This document shows positions 46,287 through 58,845 of a DNA stretch of 64,000 nt, piece after piece; position 1 is the stretch's first letter, and each line of letters opens with the position of its first letter. Both the position numbers and the translations under genes were made by a program. The stretch lies in NCBI GenBank assembly GCA_032433765.1, contig JAVIAB010000156.1:84985015-85049014 (forward strand). The letters run 5' to 3'. This stretch comes from Megaustenia siamemsis. Taxonomy: Eukaryota > Mollusca > Gastropoda > Stylommatophora > Ariophantidae. The notes beneath the pieces are model-generated. The model saw only the letters and a list, made by a program, of their open reading frames with translations, was not told the origin of the DNA and searched no databases.

Positions 46287-49200
46287 TTTAGTTGTTGACT
46301 GTTGAGTTGTTGACTATTTTAGTTGTTTACTGTTTGAGTTGTTGACCGTTTGAGTTGTTGACCGTTTGAGTTGTTGACCGTTTGAGTTGTTGACCGTTTT
46401 AGTTGTTGGCCGTTATAGTTATTGACCGTTTTACTTTGTTGACCGTTATAGATGTTGACCGTTTAAGTTATTGAGCCTTTGAGTTGTTGATCGTTTGAGT
46501 TGTTGACCATTTGAGTTGTTGACCGTTAAAGTTGTTGACCGTTATAGTTGTTGACCGTTATAGTTGTTGACCGTTATAGATGTTGACCGTTATAGTTGTT
46601 GACCGTTATAGTTGTTGACCGTTATAGTTGTTGACCGTTTTAGTTTGTTGACCGTTATAGATGTTGACCGTTTAAGTTATTGACCTTTTGAGTTGTTGAC
46701 CGTTTGAGTTGTTGACCGTGTTTGTTTAAAGACCGTTTTAGTTGTTGACCGTTTGAGTTGTTGACCGTTGAGTTGTTGACCGTTTGAATTGTTGACCCTT
46801 TAAGTTATTGACCCTTTGAGTTGTTGACCGTTTGAGTTGTTGACCGTGTTTGTTTGTTGACCGTTTTAGTTGTTGACCGTTTGAGTTGTGACCGTTAAAG
46901 TTGTTGACCGTTATAGTTGTTGACCGTTATAGTTGTTGACCGTAATAGATGTTGACCATTATAGTTGTTGACCGTTATAGTTGTTGACCATTATAGTTGT
47001 TGACCGTTATAGTTGTTGACCGTAATAGATGTTGACCATTATAGTTGTTGACCGTTATAGTTGTTGACCGTAATAGATGTTGACCATTATAGTTGTTGAC
47101 CGTTATAGTTGTTGACCGTTATAGTTGTTGACCGTTATAGATGTGACCGTTATAGTTGTTGACCGTTGTAGTTGTTGACCGTTTTAGTTGTTGACCGTTA
47201 TAGATGTTTACCGTTATAGTTGTTGACCGTTATAGTTGTTGACCGTTATAGATGTTGACCGTTATAGATGTTGACCGTTATAGATGTTGACCGTTATAGT
47301 TGTTGACCGTTATAGATGTTGACCGTTATAGATGTGACCGTTATAGTTGTTGACCGTAATAGATGTTGACCGTTATAGTTGTTGACCGTTATAGATGTTG
47401 ACCGTTATAGTTGTTGACCGTTATAGTTGTTGACCGTAATAGATGTTGACCATTATAGTTGTTGACCGTTATAGTTGTTGACCGTTATAGTTGTTGACCG
47501 TTATAGTTGTTGAACGTTTTAGTTGTTGGCCGTTATAGTTGTTGACCGTTTTAGTTATTGACCGTTATAGATGTTGACCGTTATAGTTGTTGACCGTTAT
47601 AGTTGTTGACCGTTTTAGTTGTTGACCGTTATAGTTGTTGACCGTTATAGTTGTTGGCCGTTTTAGTTGTTGACCGTTATAGTTGTTGACCGTCTTAGTT
47701 GTTGACCGTTATAGTTGTTGATCGATATAGTTGTTGACCGTTATAGTTGTTGACCGTTATAGTTGTTGACCGTTATAGTTGTTGACCGTCTTAGTTGTTG
47801 ACCGTTATAGTTGTTGGCCCGTTATAGTTGTTGGCCGTTATAGTTGTTGGCCGTTATGGTTGTTGGCCGTTATAGTTGTTGGCCGTTATAGTTGTTGGCC
47901 GTTTTAGTTGTTGACCTTTAAAGTTGTTGGCCGTTATAGTTGTTGGCCGTTATAGTTGTTGGCCGTTGGCCGTTAGTTGTTGACCGTTTATAAGTTGTTG
48001 TTGCCGTTATAGTTGTTGGTCGTTATGGTTGTTGGCCGTTATAGTTGTTGGCCGTTATGGTTGTTGGCCGTTATAGTTGTTGGCCGTTATAGTTGTTGGC
48101 CGTTATAGTTGTTGGCCGTTATGGTTGTTGGCCGTTATAGTTGTTGGCCGTTATAGTTGTTGGCCGTTTTAGTTGTTGACCGTTATAGTTGTTGGCCGTT
48201 ATAGTGTTGGTCGTTATGGTTGTTGGCCGTTATAGTTGTTGGTCGTTATGGTTGTTGGCCGTATAGTTGTTGCCGTTATAGTTGTTGGCCGTTACGTTGT
48301 TGGCCGTTATGGTTGTTGGCCGTTATAGTTGTTGGCCGTTTTAGTTGTTGACCGTTATAGTTGTTGGCCGTTATAGTTGTTGGTCGTTATGGTTGTTGGC
48401 CGTTATAGTTGTTGGTCGTTATGGTTGTTGGCCGTTATAGTTGTTGGCCGTTATAGTTGTTGGCCGTATAGTTGTTGGTCGTTATAGTTGTTGGCCGTTA
48501 TAGTTGTTGACCGTCTTAGTTGTTGACCGTTATAGTTGTTGGCCGTTATAGTTGTTGGCCGTTATAGTTGTTGGCCGTTTTAGTTGTTGACCGTTTTAGT
48601 TGTTGACCGTTTAGTTGTTGACCGTTATAGTTGTTGGCCGTTATAGTTGTTGGCCGTTTTAGTTGTTGACCGTCTTAGTTGTTGACCGTTATAGTTGTTG
48701 GCCGTTATAGTTGTTGGCCGTTTTAGTTGTTGACCGTCTTAGTTGTTGACCGTTATAGTTGTTGGCCGTTATAGTTGTTGGCCGTTTTAGTTGTTGACCG
48801 TCTTAGTTGTTGACCGTTATAGTTGTGGCCGTTATAGTTGTTGGCCGTTATAGTTGTTGGTCGTTATAGTTGTTGGTCGTTTAGTTGTTGACCGTCTTAG
48901 TTGTTGACCGTTATAGTTGTTGGCCGTTATAGTTGTTGGCCGTTATAGTTGTTGACCGTTATAGTTGTTGGCCGTTATAGTTGTTGGTCGTTATAGTTGT
49001 TGGCCGTTTTAGTTGTTGACCGTCTTAGTTGTTGACCGTTATAGTTGTTGACCGTTATAGTTGTTGGCCGTTATAGTTGTTGGCCGTTATAGTTGTTGGT
49101 CGTTATAGTTGTTGGCCGTTTTAGTTGTTGACCGTCTAGTGTTGACCGTTATAGTTGTTGGCCGTTATAGTTGTTGCCGTTTTAGTTGTTGACCTTTATA

Positions 49201-50386
49201 GTTGTTGGCCGTTATAGTTGTGGTCGTTATGGTTGTTGGCCGTTTATAGTTGTTGGTCGTTATGGTTGTTGGCCGTTATAGTTGTTGGCCGTTATAGTTG
49301 TTGGCCGTTATAGTTGTTGGTCCGTTATAGTTGTTGGCCGTTATAGTTGTTGGCCGTTATAGTTGTTGGCCGTTTTAGTTGTTGACCGTTTTAGTTGTTG
49401 ACCGTCTTAGTTGTTGACCGTTATAGTTGTTGGCCGTTATAGTTGTTGGCCGTTTTAGTTGTTGACCGTCTTAGTTGTTGACCGTTATAGTTGTGGCCGT
49501 TATAGTTGTTGGCCGTTTAGTTGTTGACCGTCTTAGTTGTTGACCGTTATAGTTGTTGGCCGTTATAGTTGTTGGCCGTTTTAGTTGTTGACCGTCTTAG
49601 TTGTTGACCGTTATAGTTGTTGGCCGTTATAGTTGTTGGCCGTTATAGTTGTTGGTCGTTATAGTTGTTGGTCGTTTTAGTTGTTGACCGTCTTAGTTGT
49701 TGACCGTTATAGTTGTTGGCCGTTATAGTTGTTGGCCGTTATAGTTGTTGGCCGTTATAGTTGTTGGCCGTTATAGATGTTGGTCGTTATAGTTGTTGGC
49801 CGTTTTAGTTGTTGACGTCTTAGTTGTTGACCGTTATAGTTGTTGACCGTTATAGTTGTTGGCCGTTATAGTTGTTGGCCGTTATAGTTGTTGGTCGTTA
49901 TAGTTGTTGGCCGTTTTAGTTGTTGACCGTCTTAGTTGTTGACCGTTATAGTTGTTGGCCGTTATAGTTGTTGGCCGTTATAGTTGTTGGTCGTTATAGT
50001 TGTTGTGCCGTTTTAGTTGTTGACCGTCTTAGTTGTTGACCGTTATAGTTGTTGGCCGTTATAGTTGTTGGCCGTTATAGTTGTTGGTCGTTATAGTTGT
50101 TGGCCGTTATAGTTGTTGACCGTCTTAGTTGTTGACCGTTATAGTTGTTGGCCGTTATAGTTTTGGCCGTTATAGTTGTTGGCCGTTTTAGTTGTTGACC
50201 GTTTTAGTTGTTGACCGTCTTAGTTGTTGACCGTTATAGTTGTTGGCCGTTATAGTTGTTGCCGTTTTAGTTGTTGACCGTCTTAGTTGTTGACCGTTAT
50301 AGTTGTTGGCCGTTATAGTTGTTGGCCGTTTTAGTTGTTGACCGTTTTAGTTGTTGACCGTTTTAGTTATTGACCATTTTAGTTAT
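46287..50386. repeat. 16-bp minisatellite array, about 256 copies
   Basis: The unit is TTGTTGACCGTTATAG. Left units carry GTTTGAG, GTTATAG and GATGTTGACC; from about 47800 the main form is TTGTTGGCCGTTATAG. Marker units GTCTTAG and GTTTTAG recur at intervals that are multiples of 16 (often 64 or 96 bp). The unit contains stops in most frames, so no long open frame exists. It is the array with the most copies in the window. Single-base dropouts (GTTGTGGCC, GTTGCCG) are frequent. Confidence 0.97.
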
Positions 50387-51244
50387 TCGATTTATTTGTG
50401 TGTTTTCACTTGATTATTTAGTAGTAACGACTCAAACTGATCTGTCGCCTGTAGACTTGATGTGATTTTAAACCTATTCTGATATAGCAAAGAGATAAAA
50501 CAATAGTTAGATGCCACTGGTTCTATAGCAGAATATTGAATATATCATGGGCAGCTAACAAAATAAATGATAGTGTTCAAGATAATATGGGCAGCTAACA
50601 AATGAAATAAGAATATTCAAGATAATATGGGCAGCTAACAAATGAAATAAGAATGTTCAAGATAATATGGGACAGCTAACAAATGAAATAAGAATGTCGC
50701 TAAAGCAGAAAAAAAGCTAATTTCCAAACCCAGGGTAGACAATTATCATTTGTGGCTGCCATGTTGTGAGAGTTGGTGTATGTTGGAACAACTGCAAATG
50801 CGTGGATGAAATAGAAAGAGAAACAATGAGAAAGAAAAGAATACAAGACAGTTGAAGTGAACTTTTAGGTAGGGAACCATCCACGGAAATGATACATAAC
50901 TGTAGCTACGGAGAGACTTGATGACATACGGCACGGCTCTTGATGATCTCATCGGATTACTTGGCTACCGCGAGCAAACCCGACACGTCAGCTTCAATAG
51001 GCGTCCGCGGCAACAACTCACAGCTGCGATGACGGCTCACCCATTTCTGGGAGCGCCTTTGGTAGGAACCTGTGAGACAACATCTGGAGCGGAGACCGTG
51101 GGAAGTTCAAATGTGAGCTCAGTGACATCCTCTCGTCTGCTGTGACGTAGTTGGAGCCAAAGCGAGTTGATCCGAGAAGTTCTGACAGAACTTGCTACAT
51201 GACAACAAGCACGGCTCTCCACGAAGACTGCCAAGGGACTTTGG
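50387..51244. other. Unique region with a 40-bp repeat, no gene supported
   Basis: About four copies of a 40-bp unit with GATAATATGGGCAGCTAACA lie at 50535-50697. From 50890 to 51240 the base composition is richer in GC than the surroundings. Short frames are present there (plus 50918-51145, 75 codons; minus 51037-51273, 78 codons), without any domain. A small exon or an old element is possible but unsupported. Confidence 0.45.
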
Positions 51245-52093
51245 CAGCTTCTCATGAGAGAAAGAAAGTACAATCTCAGGGGAGACTACAATCAAAAGAC
51301 ATCATCGGGTCTCTCATGAGAGGAAGAAAGTACAATCTCAGGGGAGACTACAATCAAAAGACTTCAATAGGTCCTTTCTTCGAGAGGGAAATTATAGAAA
51401 ACTTAGAGAAAACTACAATATTCGTCAGATCTCTTATGACGGGAAGAAAGTACAATCTTTGGGGAGACTACAATCTATTTCAGATCTCTCATGGTAGAAA
51501 GAAAGTACCATCTCAGGGAAAACTACAATCTTAATCAGGCATCACATGGGAGGAAGAAAGTACAATCTTTGGGGAGACTACAATCTATTTCAGATCTCTC
51601 ATGGTAGAAAGCAAGTACCATCTCAGGGGAAACTACAATCTTAATCAGGCATCTCACGGGAGGAAGAAAGTACAATCTTTGGGAGACTACAATCTATTTC
51701 AGATCTCTCATGGTAGAAAGAAAGTACGATCTCAGAGTAAACTACAATCTTCATCAGGTCTCTCGTGGGAGGAAGAAAATACAGTCTGTGAGGAAACTGC
51801 AATCTTCGTCTGGTCTTTCATACGAGGAAGAAAGTACAATCTCAGGGGAAACTACAATCTTCGTCAAGTCTCTAATGAGTGGAAAAAAGTACAGTCTGTG
51901 AAGAAAATACAATCTTCGCCATGTCCTTCATGGGAGGGAGAAAGTACAATCTCTGAGGAAACTACAATCTTCGTCAGGACTCTCATGGGACGAAGATAGT
52001 ACAATCTCTGGGGAAACTACAATCTTCGAGAGGTCGATAATGGGAGGAAGAAAGTACAATCTCAGGAGAAACTATAATCTTCGTCAGGTCTCT
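51245..52093. repeat. 55-bp minisatellite array, left half
   Basis: About 15 units of 50 to 62 bp containing GGAAGAAAGTACAATCTCAG and GGGAAACTACAATCTTCGTC, then AGGTCTCTCATG. The first two units are 62 bp with CAATCAAAAGAC. Units are more divergent than in most arrays here. The array is cut at 52093 by a LINE-derived insertion and resumes at 53222. Confidence 0.93.
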
Positions 52094-53221
52094 TCTTTCT
52101 TCTTCTTCTTCTTTCCTTCCTCATCTGCCTTTCAGCGTCGAGGAGAGATATAATTTGCGGTCTTTTGCTCTTCTGTTCGCCTCTGCTGCTGTTATGTTTT
52201 CTAGTGGTTCTAATATTCCATTGACCCATCTTTTTCGTGGTCGACCCTTGGGTCTCGTGTTCTCACAACGTTTGTTGAGGGCTTGTTGTGTTGTGTTTTG
52301 ATCTTTCTGCCTTGTCACGTGGCCAAACCATTTTATCTGTTGTTTCCTTATATATTATATGGCGGGGGCTATTCCTAGCTTTTTTCTCAGTTCTTCATTT
52401 CTGATCTTATCTCTCAGACTGTTTCCTGTCATTCGAATAACGCATTGCATCTCTGTAGAGGTTATTTTTCTTATTGTTCTTGCATCTAGAGTCCAGGTCT
52501 GGCATTGGTAGCACAACGTTGGGATGATGATTGTATTGTATAGTGCTCGTTTTGCCTCCAGAGTTATTTCTTTGTTGGACAATAGTGGTGATAACTGTCC
52601 GATGATTTGACAAGCTTTGTTGCATCTTGATTCTATCTCTGCTGTTTGAGAATTATCGTTTGTCATTAGACTTCCTAGGTATTTGAATTCCTCTACTTGT
52701 TTTAGTTGTCTGCCTTCTATAGTTATGTTGATGTTCTGTTTATTTTTTGCGACTTTCATGACGTCTGTTTTGTTGATTTTCATGTTGTATTTTGTGCCTG
52801 AGCTGTTGAGTTTGTTTAAGTGTTCTTGTAGGTCTTCTATTGTTTCATGTATTAGTGCCTGATAGTCTGCAAATAAAAGCTCGATGATCTCCTCTGTCCT
52901 TGATGGGTTGGCTAGCTTGCGTATATAGTCCATGTATGTAATAAACAGTAGGTGGGATAGTACGCACCCGTCTTACACCAGATCTAACTTCGAAGTGGCT
53001 AAGGTCTCACATGCGATCTTCTACGATCTAAATATAAATCTGTAGCTGTTTACATTTAAAAAATGCGTATCAGTTCTTATCCTCAAACTTGGTAGAAAAC
53101 GTTACACAACTTTTCGAAAATTATAATCCGTTGGAAACACTATATTCAATCACTTTAATCACACAAACTACACTCCGACAATAAAACAACCGTCATCTTG
53201 GTCGCCATCTTGACTGCAGGA
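52094..53221 (-). mobile_element. LINE-derived insertion: reverse-transcriptase C-terminal part with 5'-UTR-like end
   Basis: Minus strand. From about 52995 down: FEVRSGVRR, then after a frameshift GCVLSHLLFITYMDYI (RT block before the active site), then LLFADYQAL, where the family's A-D-D active site reads A-D-Y. Next come EEFKYLGSLMTND, ALYNTIIIPTLCYQCQTWTL, RNEELRKKLGI, stop, KWFGHVTRQ and RPKGRPRKRWVNGI. The 192-codon open part (52355-52933) and the 65-codon part (52121-52318) are separated by a stop. The 3' tail is an AGA-rich run (52094-52115). The N-terminal endonuclease and the early RT domain are absent. The right end (53040-53221) has no RT similarity and holds CAAGATGGCGACCAAGATGA. 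Inactive because of the stops and the changed active site. Confidence 0.88.
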
Positions 53222-54242
53222 GTCAGGTCTCTAATGAAAGGAAATACAATCTCAGGGAAAGCTACAATTTTCGACAGGTCTATAATCGGAGGAAGAAAGT
53301 ACAATCTCTGGGGAACTACTATCATTGTCAGTTCTCTTATGGGAAGGAAGAAAGTACAATCTAAGGGGAAACTACATTGGGAGGAAGAAAGTACAATCTG
53401 AGGGGAAACTACATTGGGAGGAAGAAAGTACAATCTCAGGAAAAAATATAATTTTCGTCATGTCTCTCATGGGTGAAAGAAAGTACAATCTCTGGTAAAA
53501 CTACAATTTTCGTCAGATCTCGAATGAAAGAAGAAAGTACAATCTCTGGTAAAACTACAATTTCGTCAGATCTCGAATGAAAGAAGAAAGTACAATCTCT
53601 AGTAAAACTACAATTTTAGTCAGATCTCGAATGAAAGAAGAAAGTACAATCTCTGGAGAAATTACAATTTTCGCCAGATCTCGAATGAAAGAAGAAAGTA
53701 CAATCTCTGGAGAAACTACAATTTTCGTCAGATCTCGAATGAAAGAAGAAAGTACAATCTCTGGAGAAACTACAATCTTCGTCAGGTCTCTAATGGGAGA
53801 AAGAAAGCACAATCTTCTGGGAAACTACAATCTTCGATAGGTTTCTCATAGTGAGGAAGAAAGTAAATCTCAGAGAAAACTGCAATCATCAGGTCTCTCA
53901 TTAGAGGAAGAAAGTACAATCACTGAGGAAAATACAATCTTCGTCAGGGCCCCTGTGGGAGTAAGAAAGCATAATCATCGGGGAAACTACAATCCTTGTC
54001 AGGTCTTTAATGGGATTCAGAAAGTACAATCTCTGAGGAAACTATAATCTTCGTCAGGTCTCTCATGGGAGAAAGAAATTGCATTCTCAGGGAAAACTAC
54101 AATCTTTGTCAGGTCCCTCATTTGAGAAAGAAAGTACAATCTCTAGGTAACTTCCTTCTTCGTCAGGTCTCTGATGGGAGGAAAAAGAACAATATCTAGG
54201 GAAGCTACAATCAAAGGATTTTATCGGATCTAATGAGAGGGG
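53222..54242. repeat. 55-bp minisatellite array, right half
   Basis: About 19 units of the same family as 51245-52093. Units at 53520-53780 are a homogeneous subgroup with GATCTCGAATGAAAGAAGAA and AGTACAATCTCTGGAGAAAC. It starts at GTCAGGTCTCT, the same 11 bases that end the left half, so the two halves are in phase across the insertion. Confidence 0.93.
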
Positions 54243-54310
54243 GAATTCATAATCACATAAGATGTTATAATGGAATAGTTTACGATGCTTGGCACTCTTG
54301 GCATGCTTGG

Positions 54311-56709
54311 CACGCCTTATGCCCTGTGACAGTATGAAGCTAATGTCCTCGCTTTCATGCCCAGATTTCCCTGTGACAGTATGAAGCTAATGTCCTCGCT
54401 TTCATGCCCCAGATTTCCCTGTGACAGTATGAAGCTAATGTCCTCGCTTTCATGCCCAGATTTCGCTACAGTAAGGAGCTAATGTCCCCACTTTCATCCC
54501 GCAGATTTCCCTGTGACAGTAGGAGCTAAAGTCCCCACTTTCATGCCCCAGATTTCCCTGTGACAGTAAGGAGCTAAAGTCCCCACTTTCATGCCCCAGA
54601 TTTCCCTGTGACAGTAAGGAGCTAATGTCCCCACTTTCATCCCGCAGATTTCCCTGTGACAGTAAGGAGCTAATGTCCTCGTTTTCATGCCCCAGATTTC
54701 CCTGTGACAGTAAGGAGCTAATGTCCCCACTTTCATGCCCCAGATTTCCCTGTGACAGTAAGGAGCTAATGTCCCCACTTTCATGCCCCAGATTTCCCTG
54801 TGACAGTAAGGAGCTAATGTCCTCGCTTTCATGCCCCAGATTTCCCTGTGACAGTATGAAGCTAATGTCCTCGCTTTCATGCCCAGATTTCGCTACAGTA
54901 AGGAGCTAATGTCCCCACTTTCATCCCGCAGATTTCCCTGTGACAGTAAGGAGCTAAAGTCCCCACTTTCATGCCCCAGATTTCCCTGTGACAGTAAGGA
55001 GCTAATGTCCCCACTTTCATGCCCCAGATTTCCCTGTGACAGTAAGGAGCTAATGTCCTCGTTTTCATGCCCCAGATTTCCCTGTGACAGTAAGGAGCTA
55101 ATGTCCTCGTTTTCATGCCCCAGATTTCCCTGTGACAGTAAGGAGCTAATGTCCTCGTTTCATGCCCCAGATTTCCCTGTGACAGTAAGGAGCTAATGTC
55201 CCCACTTTCATGCCCGAGATTTCCCTGTGACAGTAAGGAGCTAATGTCCCCACTTTCATGCCCCAGATTTCCCTGTGACAGTAAGGAGCTAAAGTCCCCA
55301 CTTTCATGCCCCAGATTTCCCTGTGACAGTAAGGAGCTAAAGTCCCCACTTTCATGCCCCAGATTTCCCTGTGACAGTAAAGAGCTAAAGTCCCCACTTT
55401 CATGCCCCAGATTTCCCTGTGACAGTAAAGAGCTAAAGTCCCCACTTTCATGCCCCAGATTTCCCTGTGACAGTAAAGAGCTAAAGTCCCCACTTTCATG
55501 CCCCAGATTTCCCTGTGACAGTAAGGAGCTAATGTCTTCGTTTTCATGCCCAGCTTTCCCTGTGACAGTAAGGAGCTAATGTCCCCACTTTCATGCACCA
55601 GATTTCCCTGTGACAGTAAGGAGCTAATGTCCCCACTTTCATGCCCAGCTTTCCCTGTGACAGTAAGGAGCTAATGTCCCCAGTTTCATGCCCCAGATTT
55701 CCCTGTGACAGTAAGGAGCTAATGTCCCCACTTTCATGTCCCATAATTTCCTTGTGACAGTAAGGAGCTAATGTCCCCACTTTCATGCCCCAGATTTCCC
55801 TGTGACAGTAAGGAGCTAATGTCCACGTTTTCATGCCCCAGATTTCCCTGTGACAGTAAGGAGCTAATGTCCCCAGTTTCATGCCCCAGATTTCCCTCTG
55901 ACAGTAATGACCTAATGTCCCCACTTTCATGCCCTAGATTTCCCTGTGACAGTAAGGAGGCAATGTCCCCACTTTCTTGCCCCAGATTTGCGTTTGACAG
56001 TAAGGAGCTAATGTCCCCACTTTCATGCCCCAGATTTCCGTGTGACAGTAAAGAGCTAATGTCCCCACTTTCATGCCCCAGATTTCCCTGTGACAGTAAA
56101 GAGCTAAAGTCCCCACTTTCATGCCCCAGATTTCCGTGTGACAGTAAAGAGCTAATGTCCCCACTTTCATGCCCCAGATTTCCGTGTGACAGTAAAGAGC
56201 TAAAGTCCCCACTTTCATGCCCCAGATTTCCGTGTGACAGTAAAGAGCTAATGTCCCCACTTTCATGCCCCAGATTTCCGTGTGACAGTAAGGAGCTAAT
56301 GTCCCCACTTTCATGCCCAGATTTCCGTGTGATAGTAAGGAGCTAAAGTCCCCACTTTCATCCCCCAGATTTCCCTGTGACAGTAAGGAGCTAAAGTCCC
56401 CACTTTCCTCCCCCAGATTTCCCTGTGACAGTAAGGAGCTAAAGTCCCCACTTTAATCCCCAGATTTCCCTCTGACAGTAAGGAGCTAATGTTCTCTTTT
56501 TCATGCCCCAGATTTCCCTGTGACAGTAAGGAGCTAATGTCCCCGTTTTCATGCCCCAGATTTCCCTGTGTCAGTAAGGAGCTAAAGTCCCCACTTTAAT
56601 CCCCCAGATTTCCCTGTGACAGTAAGGAGCTAATGTTCTCTTTTTCATGCCCCAGATTTCCCTGTGACAGTAAGGAGCTAATGTCCCCACTTTCATGCCC
56701 CAGATTTCC
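54311..56709. repeat. 48-bp minisatellite array I
   Basis: About 50 units of 48 bp (47 when one C is missing) containing CAGATTTCCCTGTGACAGTA and AGGAGCTAATGTCCCCACTT, then TCATGCCC. Variants are TGTCCTCG, AAAGTCCCC, TTTCCGTGTG (56030-56330) and AAGTCCCCACTTTAATCCC. Frames of up to 191 codons on both strands reflect the period of 48. The stretch 54243-54310 before it is unique. Confidence 0.96.
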
Positions 56710-56988
56710 CTGTGACAGTAAGGAGCTAATGTCCCCAGATTTCCCTGTGACAGTAAGGAGCTAATGTCCCCAGATTTCCCTGTGACAGTAAGGAGCTAAT
56801 GTCCCCAGATTTCCCTGTGACAGTAAGGAGCTAATGTCCCCAGATTTCCTGTGACAGTAAGGAGCTAATGTCCCCAGATTTCCCTGTGACAGTAAGGAGC
56901 TAATGTCCCCAGATTTCCCTGTGACAGTAAGGAGCTAATGTCCCCAGATTTCCCTGTGACAGTAAGGAGCTAATGTCCCCGTTACAAT
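56710..56988. repeat. 36-bp deletion variant of array I
   Basis: At the right edge about seven units lack the 12 bases ACTTTCATGCCC, so GTCCCCAGATTTCCCTGTG is joined directly. The short form was amplified as a block, which dates it after the main array. Confidence 0.95.
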
Positions 56989-57059
56989 GAGCTTCACGTC
57001 TCTGTCAAAGTGCACTGTTAAAACCTACCAACTTTAAATCTTCTATTTCTCTCTATGAC

Positions 57060-58845
57060 AGCAGAACGCTAATACCAATCTATAATTGTTAGACTATAGA
57101 ATGTTGATGTCCCCGCTATAAACCGCCTGGTTTCTCTATGACTATAGAATGTTGATGTCCCCGCTATAAACCGCCTGGTTTCTCTATGACTATAGAATGT
57201 TGATGTCCCCGCTATAAACCGCCTGGTTCCTCTATGACTATAGAATGTTGATGTCCCCGCTATAAACCGCCTGGTTCCTCTATAACTATAGAATGTTGAT
57301 GCCCCCGCTATAAATCGCCTGGTTCCTCTACGACTATAGAATGTTGATGTCCTCGCTATTAACCGCCTGGTTTCTCTATGGCCATAGAATGTTGATGTCC
57401 CCGCTATAAACCGCCTAGTTCCTCTATGGCCATATAATGTTGATGTCCCAGCTATAAACCGCCTCGCTTCTCTACGACCATAGAATGTTGATGTCCCGCT
57501 ATAAGGCGCCTCGTTCCTGTATGGCCATAGCATGTTGATATCCCCGCTATAAACCGCCTCGCTTCTCTATGACCATAGAATGTTGATGTCCCCGCTATAA
57601 ACCGCCTCACTTCTCTATGACCATAGAATGTTGATGTCCCCGCTATAAACCGCCTCGCTTCTCTATGACCATAGAATGTTGATGTCCCCGCTATAAGGCG
57701 CCTCGCTCCTCTATGACCATAGAATGTTGATGTCCCCGCTATAAACCGCCTCGCTCCTCTATGACCATAGAATGTTGATGCCCCCGCTATAAGGCGCCTC
57801 GCTCCTCTATGACCATAGAATGTTGATGTCCCCGCTATAAGGCGCCTCGCTCCTCTATGATCATAGAATGTTGATGTCCCCACTATAAGGCGCCTCGCTC
57901 CTCTATGACCATAGAATGTTGATGTCCCCGCTATAAGGCGCCTCGCTCCTCTATGACCATAGAATGTTGATGTCCCCGCTATAAGGCGCCTCGCTCCTCT
58001 ATGATCATAGAATGTTGAAGTCCCCGCTATAAGGCGCTCTATGATCATAGAATGTTGATGTCCCCGCTATAAGGCGCCTCGCTCCTCTATGACCATAGAA
58101 TGTTGATGTCCCCGCTATAAGGCGCCTCGCTCCTCTATGACCATACAATGTTGATGTCCCCGCTATAAGGCGCCTCGCTCCTCTATGACCATAGAATGTT
58201 GATGTCCCCGCTATAAGGCGCCTCGCTCCTCTATGATCATAGAATGTTGAAGTCCCCGCTATAAGGCGCTCTATGATCATAGAATGTTGATGTCCCCGCT
58301 ATAAGGCGCCTCGCTCCTCTATGATCATAGAATGTTGAAGTCCCCGCTATAAGGCGCCTCGCTCCTCTATGACCATAGAATGTTGATGTCCCCGCTATAG
58401 GCGCCTCGCTCCTCTATGACCATAGAATGTTGATGTCCCCGCTATAAGGCGCCTCGCTCCTCTATGACCATAGAATGTTGATGTCCCCGCTATAAACCGC
58501 CTCGCTCCTCTATGACCATAGAATGTTGATGCCCCCGCTATAAGGCGCCTCGCTCCTCTATGACCATAGAATGTTGATGTCCCCGCTATAAACGACCTCG
58601 CTCCTCTATGACCATAGAATGCTGATGTCCCCACTATCAACCGCCTGGTTCCTCTATGACCATAGAATATTGATGTCCCCGCTATAAACGACCTCGCTCC
58701 TCTATGACCATAGAATGTTGATGTCCCCACTATCAACCGCCTGGTTCCTCTATGACCATAGAATATTGATGTCCCCGCTATAAGGCGCCTCGCTCCTCTA
58801 TGACCATAGAATATTGATGTCCCCACTATCAACCGCCTGGTTCCT
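57060..58845. repeat. 48-bp minisatellite array II
   Basis: About 37 units of 48 bp containing CCATAGAATGTTGATGTCCC and CGCTATAAGGCGCCTCGCTC. Left units have AAACCGCCTGGTTTC and ACTATAG; middle units GGCGCC; the right edge ACGACCTCG and ACTATCAACCGCC. A shortened unit (CTATAAGGCGCTCTATGATC) occurs twice, at about 58027 and 58260, within near-identical blocks of about 233 bp. Minus-strand frames of up to 198 codons are period artefacts. Between arrays I and II (56989-57060) lie diverged intermediate units. Confidence 0.96.

Noticed and set aside
50918..51145. 75-codon frame in a GC-richer patch
   Set aside because: Non-repetitive, but no domain, splice-site pattern or conservation can be shown from sequence alone.
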